Origin: Saccharothrix tamanrassetensis
GTDB lineage: Bacteria > Actinomycetota > Actinomycetes > Mycobacteriales > Pseudonocardiaceae
NCBI RefSeq assembly: GCF_014203665.1
Contig: NZ_JACHJN010000002.1
Span: 372,001-436,000 of the forward strand
Reading direction: 5' to 3'
Length of the DNA: 64,000 nt
The notes beneath the pieces were generated by a model. It saw only the letters and a program-made list of their open reading frames with translations. It was not told the origin of the DNA and did not search any database. This document shows, one piece after another, positions 37,273 to 46,674 of this stretch (the stretch's first letter is position 1; every line of letters starts with the position of its first letter). A program made the translations under genes and the position numbers.

Positions 37273-37327
37273 CCGGGGGCGCGGCCCCCGGGCCCCGCCC
37301 GAGGGGGCTTGCCCCCTCGGAACCCCC
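37273..37327. repeat. GC-rich dispersed repeat, copy 2
   Basis: This is a second copy of the element at 31665-31716, starting CCGGGGGCGCGGCCCCCGGG, located 57 bp downstream of tRNA-Met. It differs by a few substitutions and short insertions. The rest of the tRNA-Met to rpmG gap holds no gene. Confidence 0.7.
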
Positions 37328-37487
37328 GGCGGCTTGCCGTCGGGATCGGTGGCGTTGCCGTTGGGACTGTCCGGTGGCCTCGCTGCCGGGATGCCGGTGG
37401 TCGGTTTGGCTGCCGGGACTGGGTACCCGCCAGGCGGTAAGCCCGCACTGGGGTTACGGGTCACACGTGCTCTAGAAAGGCAAGGCC

Positions 37488-37652
37488 GTGGCTGCAACCG
37501 ACGTACGCCCGAAGATCACCCTCGCGTGCGAGGAGTGCAAGCACCGGAACTACATCACCAGGAAGAACCGGCGCAACGACCCGGACCGCCTGGAGATCAA
37601 GAAGTTCTGCCCGAACTGCAAGACGCACCGGGCGCACAAGGAAACCCGCTGA
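37488..37652 (+). CDS. rpmG: 50S ribosomal protein L33
   Basis: This 54-residue protein starts with GTG ([20 protein letters not shown]). It is the zinc-binding (C+) form: CEEC and CPNC provide four cysteines. [20 protein letters not shown] is the standard L33 body. GAAAGG precedes the start. Its place between tRNA-Met and hadA is conserved in actinobacteria. Confidence 0.95.
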   Translation: MAATDVRPKITLACEECKHRNYITRKNRRNDPDRLEIKKFCPNCKTHRAHKETR

Positions 37653-37723
37653 GGTTCCCGCGAAGCCGTTCGACGAGGCCCGTCCCCGACCAGGGGGCGG
37701 GCCTCGTCGCGTAACCTGCTCCG

Positions 37724-38173
37724 GTGCCTCTCGACCAGTCGTACATCGGACGTGCGTACCCGCCGTCGGCGCCCTACGAAGTGGGCCGCGAGAAGATCCG
37801 CGAGTTCGCCGACGCGGTCGGCGAGACGAGTCCGGTGCACCGCGACCCCGAGGCCGCCCGCGCCGCCGGCTACCGGGACGTCATCGCGCCCCCCACGTTC
37901 GCGGTCATCGTGTCGCTGAAGGCCAACGACGTGCTGGTGGACGACCCCGAGCTGGGCCTGGACTACAGCCGGGTGGTGCACGGCGACCAGACGTTCACCC
38001 ACCACCGCCCCATCACGGCCGGCGACCGGCTCGTGGTGGCGCTGCACGTGGACGCCATCCAGTCCCGGATGGGCAACGACATGCTCTCGGTCCGCGCCGA
38101 GATCAGCACCGACGAGGGCGAACTGGTCACCACCGGGCGCTGCACGCTCGTGGTGCGAGGGGAGGACGCGTGA
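37724..38173 (+). CDS. hadA: MaoC-like (3R)-hydroxyacyl dehydratase subunit, HadA type
   Basis: The 149-residue hotdog-fold protein starts with GTG. At the position of the hydratase motif D-x-N-P-x-H it has E34-T-S-P-V-H39, so the Asp and Asn are replaced; mycobacterial HadA is likewise the non-catalytic, substrate-holding partner. RDVIAPPTFAVIVS is the family segment. It precedes hadB with a GTGA overlap. In mycobacteria HadAB dehydrates FAS-II intermediates; in a non-mycolate host the acyl chain is unknown. Confidence 0.87.
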   Translation: MPLDQSYIGRAYPPSAPYEVGREKIREFADAVGETSPVHRDPEAARAAGYRDVIAPPTFAVIVSLKANDVLVDDPELGLDYSRVVHGDQTFTHHRPITAGDRLVVALHVDAIQSRMGNDMLSVRAEISTDEGELVTTGRCTLVVRGEDA

Positions 38174-38589
38174 TCCGCGCCGCCGACGTGGCCGTGGGTG
38201 ACGAACTGCCCCCGCTCGCGCTCCGCATCACCCGCGCCGACCTGGTCCGGTACGCCGGCGCGTCCGGCGACTTCAACCCGATCCACTGGAGCGACCGGTT
38301 CGCCACCGGGGTGGGGCTGCCGGGCGTCATCGCGCACGGGATGCTCACCATGGGCCTGGCCGGCCGGATCGTCACCGAGTGGGCGGGCGACCCCGGCGCG
38401 GTCGTCGAGTACGGCGTGCGGTTCGGGCGGCCCGTCCCGGTGCCCGACGACGACGAGGGCGCGCTGGTGGAGGTCACCGGCAAGGTCACCAAGGTGCTGG
38501 AGGACGGCACGTTCAAGGTCAACGTGACGGCCTCGTTCGAGGGCAAGTCGGTGCTCGGCGGCGCGTCCGCCCGCGTCCGGCTGCCCTAG
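38170..38589 (+). CDS. hadB: MaoC-like (3R)-hydroxyacyl dehydratase subunit, HadB type
   Basis: The 139-residue hotdog-fold protein has an intact (R)-hydratase motif D34-F-N-P-I-H39, then LPGVIAHGMLTMGL. It is the catalytic partner of the upstream HadA-type protein. The GTG overlaps its stop. No hadC follows, unlike in mycobacteria. It is convergent with the MmpS-like gene, 5 bp away. Confidence 0.9.
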   Translation: MIRAADVAVGDELPPLALRITRADLVRYAGASGDFNPIHWSDRFATGVGLPGVIAHGMLTMGLAGRIVTEWAGDPGAVVEYGVRFGRPVPVPDDDEGALVEVTGKVTKVLEDGTFKVNVTASFEGKSVLGGASARVRLP

Positions 38590-38594
38590 CACCC

Positions 38595-39005
38595 TCAGAA
38601 CCCGTTGCACAGCGCGCTGGTGAGCGGGCCGGTGGCGGTCGCGGACTTGCGCTCGACCCCGTCGACGCTGATCTTGCACGCCACCGAGCCGCCCGTCGGG
38701 CCGATCGTCACGGTCAGCACGCCGCCGCTCACCTCGCCGTCCACCCGCACCTCCTGGTACCAGGGGAACGAGGTCAGCTCGACCTGCCGGGTGGCGCTGC
38801 CCTCCTCGTCGAACGTGGAGTAGGTGACGGTGGCGTCGCGCGCCTCGCCCGAGACCTCGTAGACCACGACGGACGGCGGGTCCGCCGGTCTGGCCGCCCA
38901 CACGGCCAGTGCCACCGCACCGAGCACGAGCACCGCCGCACCGGCGACCACCGGCCACCGCCGCGCGGGACGTCCGTGGGGATCGGGTAGAGCCGCCTCC
39001 GTCAT
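38595..39005 (-). CDS. MmpS-like membrane protein
   Basis: The 136-residue protein begins at ATG 39005, with one membrane helix (about residues 17-39) and an extracytoplasmic beta domain. VVYEVSGEARDATVTYSTFDEEG, FPWYQEV and ACKISVDGVERKS match the MmpS accessory fold, with a Cys pair (ACK and the C-terminal LCNGF) likely to form a disulfide. MmpS proteins assist MmpL lipid exporters in mycobacteria, but no mmpL gene is in the window. It is a paralogue of the protein at 39170. Confidence 0.8.
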   Translation of the reverse strand: MTEAALPDPHGRPARRWPVVAGAAVLVLGAVALAVWAARPADPPSVVVYEVSGEARDATVTYSTFDEEGSATRQVELTSFPWYQEVRVDGEVSGGVLTVTIGPTGGSVACKISVDGVERKSATATGPLTSALCNGF

Positions 39006-39114
39006 GTGATGCGCTCCTCGGGTGAAGATCGGCTGGTCTGAATAGACCATCGGTGTAGTTCTACCGCCGGTTACTCACCTCACTCGAGCGGGTTAACGCG
39101 ATGCGACGAAAAAA

Positions 39115-39149
39115 GCCACCCAGGCGGCGTCGCACATCGCCTGGGTGGC
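39115..39149 (-). terminator. Rho-independent terminator for the second MmpS-like gene
   Basis: A perfect 12-bp stem (39115-39126 with 39138-39149) has an 11-base loop. On the minus strand it is followed by a run of six T (39109-39114), making it the most classical intrinsic terminator in the window. Confidence 0.85.
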
Positions 39150-39169
39150 CCTGCGGAGGAGGGGGCGCC

Positions 39170-39802
39170 TCAGAAGTTGGAGCAGGCCGCCATCGCGAAC
39201 GGCCCGGTGGCGGTGGCGGTCTTGCGCTCCACGCCGTCCACGGTGATCTTGCAGGTGACGGTGCCGCCTTCGGCGCCGGCCATGGCGGTCAGGGAGCCGC
39301 CGCTGAGGAAGCCCTTCACGGTCAGCTCCTTGGTCCACGGCAAGGTGGTGGTGTCCTCCTTGTTGGTCGCGCTCCCGCCGTCGCTGTAGGTCGTGTAGGT
39401 CACGTTCGTCTTCGGCGCGTCCCCGCTGATCTGGTAGACGACCTTGGACTCCTTGTTCGCCTCGCGCTCCAGGTCGTCCAGCGTGGTCGCGGCGTCACTG
39501 GCGGCCTTGCCGAACACGGCCACCCACAGGACGCAGATGACCAGGCCCACGGCGGAGAGCACGACACCGGCGATGGCGATTCCCCGGTTGGTCGCCCGCC
39601 CCCGGCTCGCCCGCGCCGTGCCCAGCGCGCCCAGGACGAGGCCCAGGATCACCAGCGGCCAGGCCACCAGGCCGATCACGGGGAGGAAGCTGAACAGCAC
39701 GCCGAGCAGGCCGAGCACGAAGCCCGCTGTGCCGAGCCCGTTCTGCGGAGGTCGGGGCGCGGCGTGTTGGTGGTGCGTCGTCGGCGGCTGGGGTAAGGCC
39801 AT
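39170..39802 (-). CDS. DUF4190-like plus MmpS-like membrane protein
   Basis: The 210-residue protein has a Pro/His-rich N-terminus, three hydrophobic helices (about residues 23-100, with the GLGTAGFVLGLLGVLFSFLP and GRATNRGIAIAGVVLSAVG pattern of DUF4190 proteins) and a C-terminal MmpS-like domain. That domain (VVYQISGDAPKTNVTYTTYS, LPWTKEL, TCKITVDGVERKTATATGP, ACSNF) is clearly paralogous to the one at 38595. No mmpL gene is adjacent. Confidence 0.78.
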   Translation of the reverse strand: MALPQPPTTHHQHAAPRPPQNGLGTAGFVLGLLGVLFSFLPVIGLVAWPLVILGLVLGALGTARASRGRATNRGIAIAGVVLSAVGLVICVLWVAVFGKAASDAATTLDDLEREANKESKVVYQISGDAPKTNVTYTTYSDGGSATNKEDTTTLPWTKELTVKGFLSGGSLTAMAGAEGGTVTCKITVDGVERKTATATGPFAMAACSNF

Positions 39803-39903
39803 GTGCCCTCCTCGGGGGATGCCGGCTCGGCGAGCCGGATGAACGGACCATCGAGCGTCCCCACCTTTCGGTTACCGGTCGTCACCGGACTGTGTCCAAA
39901 CAT

Positions 39904-39938
39904 GACGAAAGGCGCCCTCCGTGAGGGCGCCTTTCGTC
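39904..39938. terminator. Terminator after aspC
   Basis: A perfect 16-bp stem with a 3-base loop (39904-39919, 39923-39938) lies between aspC and the upstream region of the MmpS-like gene. It would end aspC transcription on the minus strand. Confidence 0.8.
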
Positions 39939-39964
39939 GGTGTTCGGGCGGGGGGCCGGTGCTG

Positions 39965-41209
39965 TCAGGGCTCGATCTCGCCGAGCAGGTCGGCCATGCG
40001 CGTGATGCCGGTCTTCAGGTCGTCGTCGCCCAGCGCGTAGGACAGCCGCAGGTAGCCCGGCGTGCCGAACGCCTCGCCTGGCACCACCGCCACCTCGGCG
40101 TGCTCCAGGATCAGCGCCGCCAGCTGCACCGTGTCGGTGATCGTGGTGCCGCGCAGGGTCTTGCCGATCAGCGCCTTCACCGACGGGTACACGTAGAACG
40201 CGCCCTTCGGCGTCGGGCACTCCACGCCGGGGATCGCGGACAGCAGGTCCACGATGGTGCGCCGGCGCCGGTCGAACGCGGTCCGCATCTCGTGCGCGGC
40301 GTCCAGCGGGCCGGAGACCGCCTCCAGCGCGGCGCGCTGCGACACGTTCGCCACGTTCGAGGTCAGGTGCGACTGGAGGTTCGCGGCGGCCTTCACCACG
40401 TCCGTCGGGCCGATCAGCCAGCCCACCCGCCAGCCGGTCATCGCGTACGTCTTGGCCACGCCGTTCAGCACGATCGTGCGGTCCGCCATCGCGGGCACCG
40501 CGACCGGCAGCGACACCGACTCGGCGCCGTCGTAGACCAGGTGCTCGTAGATCTCGTCCGTGATGACCCACAGACCGTGCTCCAGCGCCCACTCGCCGAT
40601 CGCGGTGATCTGCTCGCGGGTGTACACCGAGCCGGTCGGGTTGGACGGCGAGCACAGCAGCAGGACCTTCGTCTTCGGGGTCCGCGCCGCCTCCAACTGG
40701 TTCACGGTCACCAGGTAGTCGGTCGACTCGTCCGCGGTGACCTGCACCGGGACGCCGCCCGCGAGGGTGATCGCCTCCGGGTAGGTGGTCCAGTACGGCG
40801 CGGGCAGCAGCACCTCGTCGCCGGGGTCCAGCACGGTCGCGAACGCCTGGTACACCGCCTGCTTGCCGCCGTTGGTGATCAGCACCTGGGCGGCGGTCAC
40901 CACGTACCCGGAGTCGCGCAGCGTCTTCGCGGCTACGGCTTCCCGCAGTTCGGGCAGCCCGGCGGCGGGCGTGTAGCGGTGGTTCTTCGGGTCGGCGCAC
41001 GCGGCCTGGGCAGCGGCGACGATGGCATCGGGGGTCGGGAAGTCGGGCTCGCCCGCACCGAAGCCGATCACCGGCCGGCCGGCGGCCTTCAGCGCCTTCG
41101 CCTTCGCGTCCACCGCGAGCGTGGCGGACTCGGCGATACCGCCGATCCGCTTCGAGATCCGGGGCAGGTCGGCGGGGGCGGGGGCGGAGGTCGTCTCAGC
41201 TGAGGCCAT
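39965..41209 (-). CDS. aspC: Pyridoxal-phosphate aspartate aminotransferase (class I)
   Basis: The 414-residue fold-type I aminotransferase interconverts aspartate and 2-oxoglutarate with oxaloacetate and glutamate. PLP-binding residues are visible: N190 (SPSNPTG), D218 (DEIYEHL), K253 ([15 protein letters not shown]) and a C-terminal Arg region. [10 protein letters not shown] near residue 51 is the subgroup Ib signature, which includes enzymes that also act on prephenate. The ATG at 41209 was chosen over far upstream in-frame codons. It is divergent from tRNA-Trp. Confidence 0.92.
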   Translation of the reverse strand: MASAETTSAPAPADLPRISKRIGGIAESATLAVDAKAKALKAAGRPVIGFGAGEPDFPTPDAIVAAAQAACADPKNHRYTPAAGLPELREAVAAKTLRDSGYVVTAAQVLITNGGKQAVYQAFATVLDPGDEVLLPAPYWTTYPEAITLAGGVPVQVTADESTDYLVTVNQLEAARTPKTKVLLLCSPSNPTGSVYTREQITAIGEWALEHGLWVITDEIYEHLVYDGAESVSLPVAVPAMADRTIVLNGVAKTYAMTGWRVGWLIGPTDVVKAAANLQSHLTSNVANVSQRAALEAVSGPLDAAHEMRTAFDRRRRTIVDLLSAIPGVECPTPKGAFYVYPSVKALIGKTLRGTTITDTVQLAALILEHAEVAVVPGEAFGTPGYLRLSYALGDDDLKTGITRMADLLGEIEP

Positions 41210-41394
41210 GGCCCCAATCGTGGCAGACGGCACAACCGAGTCGGCCTCCGGCACCCCCTCTGACCGGGCCGGTTGGAAGGACGGGCACCCGGTGCCGTAT
41301 GCTTCGAATCCGGGAACGTCCAGCCGCTGCCTCACGAGCCACGTGAGGAGGGTGCAAGACGTCCTCAGCCAGGGGTTCCCCATCGGGGGCCCAA

Positions 41395-41467
<73 letters not shown>

Positions 41468-41498
41468 CGTCGAAGCGCGATGGTGAGCGGAGGACGGC

Positions 41499-41915
41499 AT
41501 GAGCGAGGGCCGCGAGCAGGACCAGCCGGAAGAGCGCGAGAGCGCGGTCCGGCCGGTCACCGCCGCTGCACGCCGCGAGCGCCGCGGTTCCGTGCGTCCG
41601 GCGGGTCGCAAGGACTCCGCCGCACGTCCCTCCGAGGTGAAGAAGTCGGCCGAGTCCGACTCCGACGCCGCGGAGGACAAGAAGGGCCGCCCCACGCGCG
41701 CAAGGGGCGACCAGGAGAAGCGGCCGAGCATCTTCGCGAGGATCGTCCGCTACATCCGTGAGGTGGTCAGCGAGCTGCGGAAGGTCATCTGGCCGACCCG
41801 CAAGCAGATGATCACCTACACCTCGGTCGTGTTGGTCTTCGTGGCCTTCATGGTGGCGTTGGTGTTCGGCCTGGATTCGGCCTTCGCCTGGGGCGTGTTC
41901 AAGGTGTTCGCCTGA
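41499..41915 (+). CDS. secE: Preprotein translocase subunit SecE
   Basis: This is the small clamp subunit of the SecYEG channel. The 138-residue form has a long charged N-terminus (about 75 residues, Arg/Glu/Asp-rich, unconserved), then the conserved amphipathic helix [17 protein letters not shown] and one C-terminal membrane helix. GGAGG lies upstream of the ATG. It is followed by nusG after 70 bases. Confidence 0.95.
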   Translation: MSEGREQDQPEERESAVRPVTAAARRERRGSVRPAGRKDSAARPSEVKKSAESDSDAAEDKKGRPTRARGDQEKRPSIFARIVRYIREVVSELRKVIWPTRKQMITYTSVVLVFVAFMVALVFGLDSAFAWGVFKVFA

Positions 41916-41967
41916 GTCGAACACCCGCCGCCGCCCGAGGGTGCCGGCTGGAGCACGTGATGCATGA

Positions 41968-42825
<858 letters not shown>

Positions 42826-42909
42826 TCGGTTGCTACACGCGTAGGAACCGGCAGCCACGCTGCGGCTGGCAGGGCCGCGCGCGGACACCGCAACACAGGA
42901 AGCACTGAG

Positions 42910-43344
42910 ATGCCACCCAAGAAGAAGAAGCTCGCAGCGGTCATCAAGCTGCAGATCAAGGCCGGGGCCGCGAACCCCGCGCCGCCGGTCGGTCCCGCGC
43001 TGGGTCAGCACGGCGTCAACATCATGGAGTTCTGCAAGGCGTACAACGCCGCGACCGAGTCGCAGCGCGGCACCGTGGTGCCCGTCGAGATCTCCGTGTA
43101 CGAAGACCGCTCGTTCGACTTCAAGCTCAAGACCCCGCCGGCCGCGAAGCTGATCCTCAAGGCCGCCGGTGTCGAGAAGGGCAGCGGCGAGCCGCACCGC
43201 GTCAAGGTCGCCAAGGTGACCATGGACCAGGTGCGCGAGATCGCGCAGACCAAGATGGTCGACCTGAACGCCAACGACGTCGACCAGGCGGCGAAGATCA
43301 TCGCCGGCACCGCCCGCTCCATGGGCATCACGGTCGAAGGCTGA
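42910..43344 (+). CDS. rplK: 50S ribosomal protein L11
   Basis: The 144-residue L11 contains [20 protein letters not shown] near the N-terminus (thiostrepton-site proline region) and the RNA-binding C-terminal domain with [13 protein letters not shown]. The spacing to nusG is 84 bases and to rplA 196 bases. Confidence 0.97.
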
Positions 43345-43540
43345 TCTTCCCTCAGATGTGAGGTCGCGTCGGTGTCTGGACCGAGTCATTCCGACCGGCC
43401 GCGGGCCGCTCGGAATCACGAGGGAAGACGCCGACTCCAGGCGACCGAACCGCCTCGGCGGAGCCGAGGCGATCCAACACAGTGGGAGAGCCACGCGCTG
43501 GCTCATTCACCACGGCTGATCCACTCTTAAGGACAGAAGC
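43345..43540 (+). promoter_or_regulatory. Structured rplK-rplA intercistronic region
   Basis: The 196-base spacer folds into a long imperfect hairpin (TCTTCCCTC at 43345-43353 with GAGGGAAGA at 43420-43428, inner arms ATTCCGA and TCGGAAT). A 9-bp perfect hairpin follows (43451-43459 with 43463-43471). It may be an L1-binding or RNA-processing region; L1 feedback on L11-L1 mRNA is known in bacteria. Confidence 0.45.
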
Positions 43541-44257
43541 ATGAAGCGCAGCAAGGCGTACAAGAACGCTGCTGAGCTGGTGGACCGGGAGCGGCTGTAC
43601 TCGCCGCTGGAGGCCGCCAAGCTCGCCAAGGAGACGTCCAAGGTGAAGCTGGACGCGACCGTCGAGGTCGCCATCCGGCTCGGCGTCGACCCCCGCAAGG
43701 CCGACCAGATGGTCCGCGGCACCGTGAACCTGCCGCACGGTACGGGCAAGACCGCCCGCGTGATCGTCTTCGCGACCGGCGACAAGGCCGCCGAGGCCGA
43801 GGCCGCCGGTGCGGACGCGGTCGGCTCCGAGGACCTGATCGAACGCATCCAAGGCGGCTGGCTCGACTTCGACGCCGCGATCGCCACCCCCGACCAGATG
43901 GCCAAGGTCGGTCGCATCGCCCGCATCCTCGGCCCGCGCGGCCTGATGCCGAACCCGAAGACCGGCACCGTGACGCCCGACGTCACCAAGGCCGTGGCGG
44001 ACATCAAGGGCGGTAAGATCAACTTCCGCGTCGACAAGCAGGCCAACCTGCACATCGTCATCGGCAAGGTGTCGTTCGAGCCGGACAAGCTGGTCGAGAA
44101 CTACGCCGCGGCGCTGGACGAGATCCTGCGGGCCAAGCCGTCGGCGGCCAAGGGCCGGTACCTGAAGAAGGTCACCGTCTCCACCACGATGGGCCCCGGC
44201 ATCCCGGTCGACCCGAACCGCACCCGCAACCTGCTGACCGACGAAGCCACCGCCTGA
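43541..44257 (+). CDS. rplA: 50S ribosomal protein L1
   Basis: The 238-residue L1 shows [40 protein letters not shown] and [18 protein letters not shown] in family order. A ribosome site TTAAGGACAG precedes the ATG. Confidence 0.97.
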   Translation: MKRSKAYKNAAELVDRERLYSPLEAAKLAKETSKVKLDATVEVAIRLGVDPRKADQMVRGTVNLPHGTGKTARVIVFATGDKAAEAEAAGADAVGSEDLIERIQGGWLDFDAAIATPDQMAKVGRIARILGPRGLMPNPKTGTVTPDVTKAVADIKGGKINFRVDKQANLHIVIGKVSFEPDKLVENYAAALDEILRAKPSAAKGRYLKKVTVSTTMGPGIPVDPNRTRNLLTDEATA

Positions 44258-44280
44258 TCCCAGCTTCGCCCAGCTCGAAG

Positions 44281-44310
44281 AAGCCCCCGGCACCTCGGTG
44301 CCGGGGGCTT
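44281..44310. terminator. Terminator between rplA and the convergent membrane protein gene
   Basis: A 13-bp perfect stem with a CTCG loop (44281-44293, 44298-44310) separates the two convergent genes. Confidence 0.8.
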
Positions 44311-44341
44311 CTCGCGTACGGGGGCTGCTCCCGTACCGGGC

Positions 44342-45112
44342 TCAGCCGGTCAGGCAGTCGGCGGGTTCCGCCTGGTAGCCGGTGATCACCCAGGTCTTGT
44401 TGTCCTGCATGGAGAGCACGAACCGGCCCAACCGCGGACCGCCGGTGACCTGGAGTTCGCACGAGCTCACCTCGACGCTGCCGCCGTTGGGCACGGCGCG
44501 CATGTCGGCGGGGAAACCGAGCTGGCGGTACTGGGCGCTGTTGGTGACCTGGCCGGAGAGCTGGTGGACCGCGGACTCGCAGTCCTTGGCGCGGAAGGCT
44601 TCGGTGAAGTTCTTCTTGGCCTGGTCCTCGCTGAACAACAGGCACGCACGGCCCGCGTCGTCGTTGATGACGTGCTTGTAGAACAGGGCGACCGTGCCCT
44701 GGAGGCCGTACGGGGTCTGCGGCGCGATCACGTTCCCCTTGTCGCCGCCGCTGTCCACCGCCACGTCGCCCGGCGTGGGCCCGCCGAAGTACTTGTCGTA
44801 GAAGTAGCCCAGCAGCAGGAGCACCACCACCAGGTAGACGAGGCGGCGGAAGAGCTTGCTGCCCAGCAGGACCTTCCACACCGGCTTGCGCGGGGGCTTG
44901 GCCGGTGCGGCGGGCGGCGGCGTGGTCGGGTGAGGTGTGGTCGGGTGAGGTGTGGTCGGCGGGGGTGGGGACGTGCCCGGTGGGAGGGCGGGGGTGCCCT
45001 GGGCCTGCTGGAAGCGCTGGTACTCCTGGAACCGTTGGAACTCCTGGAACTGCCTGAGCTGTTCCGGGTCGATGTCCGGCGGCGGCGGGTTCCTCGGTGG
45101 CTCTTCGGTCAC
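44342..45112 (-). CDS. Single-pass membrane protein with NTF2-like extracytoplasmic domain, function unknown
   Basis: The 256-residue protein begins with a Pro-rich leader. A striking Gln/Phe/Tyr run follows ([16 protein letters not shown], residues 21-36), then TTPHP repeats, one membrane helix (about 92-105, [17 protein letters not shown]) and an extracytoplasmic domain with four cysteines. The domain ([29 protein letters not shown]) resembles small lipoprotein-like domains related to the DUF4878/NTF2 group; this is a tentative match. It interrupts the ribosomal gene cluster on the opposite strand, between rplA and rplJ. Confidence 0.7.
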   Translation of the reverse strand: MTEEPPRNPPPPDIDPEQLRQFQEFQRFQEYQRFQQAQGTPALPPGTSPPPPTTPHPTTPHPTTPPPAAPAKPPRKPVWKVLLGSKLFRRLVYLVVVLLLLGYFYDKYFGGPTPGDVAVDSGGDKGNVIAPQTPYGLQGTVALFYKHVINDDAGRACLLFSEDQAKKNFTEAFRAKDCESAVHQLSGQVTNSAQYRQLGFPADMRAVPNGGSVEVSSCELQVTGGPRLGRFVLSMQDNKTWVITGYQAEPADCLTG

Positions 45113-45176
45113 GGGTCACATCATGCCGATTTGGAGCCGTCGGGACACATCCCGTACGCTGAGCGCTGGTTCCACC

Positions 45177-45371
45177 GAAGACCGCTGGTCTTCCCGCACC
45201 CTCCGGGGTGGGGGAACGAAGGGTTCGCACGGCGAACGGCCCGCGCAGGAGGACGAGGTCAGTGGGGCACGCGAGTGCCCGTCCGCCCCGTGCTGCTGTG
45301 CACCGGGGCGTTTTTCATGCCCTCTCTTCGGCCGGCTGGTGGTCACCCCACAGCCCAGAGAGGAGGCGATC
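45177..45371 (+). promoter_or_regulatory. rplJ leader: L10-leader-like RNA with attenuator
   Basis: The leader contains a hairpin GAAGACC-GCT-GGTCTTC (45177-45193), a GCACCC/GGGGTG hairpin and GGGAACGAAGGGTTCGC, which together look like the L10-binding leader motif. A stem at 45284-45310 followed by TTTTT (45311-45315) resembles an intrinsic terminator. Downstream, CCTCTCT (45321-45327) can pair with AGAGAGG (45357-45363), hiding the ribosome site of rplJ. This supports feedback by L10-L7/L12. Confidence 0.55.
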
Positions 45372-45947
45372 ATGGCGAAGCCCAGCAAGGTCTCGGCCGT
45401 CGCCGAGCTCACGGACAAGTTCCGCGGTAGCTCGGCTGCTGTCGTCACCGAGTACCGCGGCCTCTCCATGGCGCAGCTCACCACGCTGCGTCGCGCTCTC
45501 GGCGCGGGCACCACGTACACCGTTGCGAAGAACACGCTGGTCAAGCGGGCCGCTCAGGACGCGGGCGTCGAAGGTCTGGAAGACCTGCTCGTCGGTCCGA
45601 CCGCCATCGCCTTTGTCGAAGGCGAGCCGGTCGACGCGGCCAAGGCGCTGCGTGACTTCGCGAAGGACAACAAGGCCCTGGTCATCAAGGGCGGCTTCAT
45701 GGAAGGCCGCCCCCTCTCGGTAGACGAGGTCGCCGCGATCGCGGACCTCGACAGCCGCGAGGTGCTGCTCGCCAAGCTGGCGGGCGCGATGAAGGGCAAC
45801 CTGGCCAAGGCCGCGGCGCTGTTCAACGCCCCGGCGTCCCAGGTGGCCCGCCTGACCGCTGCCCTGGTGGAGAAGAGGACCGCGGAGGCGCCCGCCGCCG
45901 CCGAGTCCGACGCTCCGGCAGAGGCAGAGGCCCCCGCCGAAAGCTGA
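45372..45947 (+). CDS. rplJ: 50S ribosomal protein L10
   Basis: The 191-residue protein starts at the ATG preceded by AGGAGG (45361-45366). It has [34 protein letters not shown] and a C-terminal helix region that anchors L7/L12 dimers, ending in a disordered Ala/Glu tail. L10 forms the ribosomal stalk base. It is followed by rplL after 64 bases. Confidence 0.97.
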   Translation: MAKPSKVSAVAELTDKFRGSSAAVVTEYRGLSMAQLTTLRRALGAGTTYTVAKNTLVKRAAQDAGVEGLEDLLVGPTAIAFVEGEPVDAAKALRDFAKDNKALVIKGGFMEGRPLSVDEVAAIADLDSREVLLAKLAGAMKGNLAKAAALFNAPASQVARLTAALVEKRTAEAPAAAESDAPAEAEAPAES

Positions 45948-46011
45948 TCCACCCGACAAACTCCGCGTCCCGGCCGCAGTTCGGGCGTTGACAACGAAAG
46001 GACCGCCGATC

Positions 46012-46398
46012 ATGGCGAAGCTCAGCACCGACGAGCTGCTCACGGCCTTCGAGGACCTGACCCTCCTGGAGCTCTCGGACTTCCTGAAGAAGTTCGAGGA
46101 GAAGTTCGAGGTCACCGCCGCCGCACCGGTCGCCGTCGCCGCTGCCGGCCCGGCCGCCGCCGCCGCCCCCGCCGAGGAGGAGAAGGACGAGTTCACCGTC
46201 GTCCTCGAAGGCGCCGGCGACAAGAAGATCCAGGTCATCAAGGTCGTCCGCGAGGTCGTCTCGGGCCTGGGCCTGAAGGAGGCCAAGGAGCTGGTCGAGT
46301 CCGCTCCGAAGCCGCTGCTGGAGAACGTGGCGAAGGACGTCGCCGACGCCGCCAAGGAGAAGCTGGAAGCGGCCGGCGCCAAGATCTCGCTCAAGTGA
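46012..46398 (+). CDS. rplL: 50S ribosomal protein L7/L12
   Basis: The 128-residue stalk protein recruits translation factors. The N-terminal dimerisation helices, Ala-rich hinge and C-terminal domain ([34 protein letters not shown]) are all present. GAAAGGA precedes the start, and an in-frame ATG at 45988 is rejected because its extension is not conserved. Confidence 0.97.
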   Translation: MAKLSTDELLTAFEDLTLLELSDFLKKFEEKFEVTAAAPVAVAAAGPAAAAAPAEEEKDEFTVVLEGAGDKKIQVIKVVREVVSGLGLKEAKELVESAPKPLLENVAKDVADAAKEKLEAAGAKISLK

Positions 46399-46438
46399 GC
46401 TGAGCGCCTCCGGGCGCTCCGACACTCGAACGGCTCGG

Positions 46439-46477
46439 CAAGAGGGCGGATCCCCACCTCGGGGATCCGCCCTCTTG
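46439..46477 (+). terminator. Terminator after rplL
   Basis: A 17-bp perfect stem with a 5-base loop (46439-46455, 46461-46477) follows the rplJL pair by 40 bases. Confidence 0.85.
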
Positions 46478-46545
46478 TCCTGTCCGCACCCCCGCTGACC
46501 GGCACCTTCGCCGGCGCGGAGCACCGGATACCGGCGTCGTCGCAC

Positions 46546-46587
46546 GGTTACCCTTCCGTTACACCGCTAACCCAACTGGGCAGTAAC
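46546..46587. promoter_or_regulatory. GTTAC half-site cluster upstream of the mce operon
   Basis: GGTTAC (46547-46552) and GTTAC (46558-46562) form a direct repeat, with GTAAC in the opposite sense near 46583. This could be a repressor-binding region for the mkl-mce operon. The spacing is not strictly symmetrical. Confidence 0.3.
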
Positions 46588-46674
46588 TACGGCGCGACGG
46601 GCTCGTTGCACCGGTATGTCGTCCTGCCGCGCGGGGCGAGCCCAGGCGTGGTGGCCCGGTGAGCTGGAGGTGCG

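Noticed and set aside
37488..37714. 126-codon frame covering the rpmG region in another phase
   Set aside because: The correct frame gives ribosomal protein L33 with four zinc-binding cysteines from GTG 37488.
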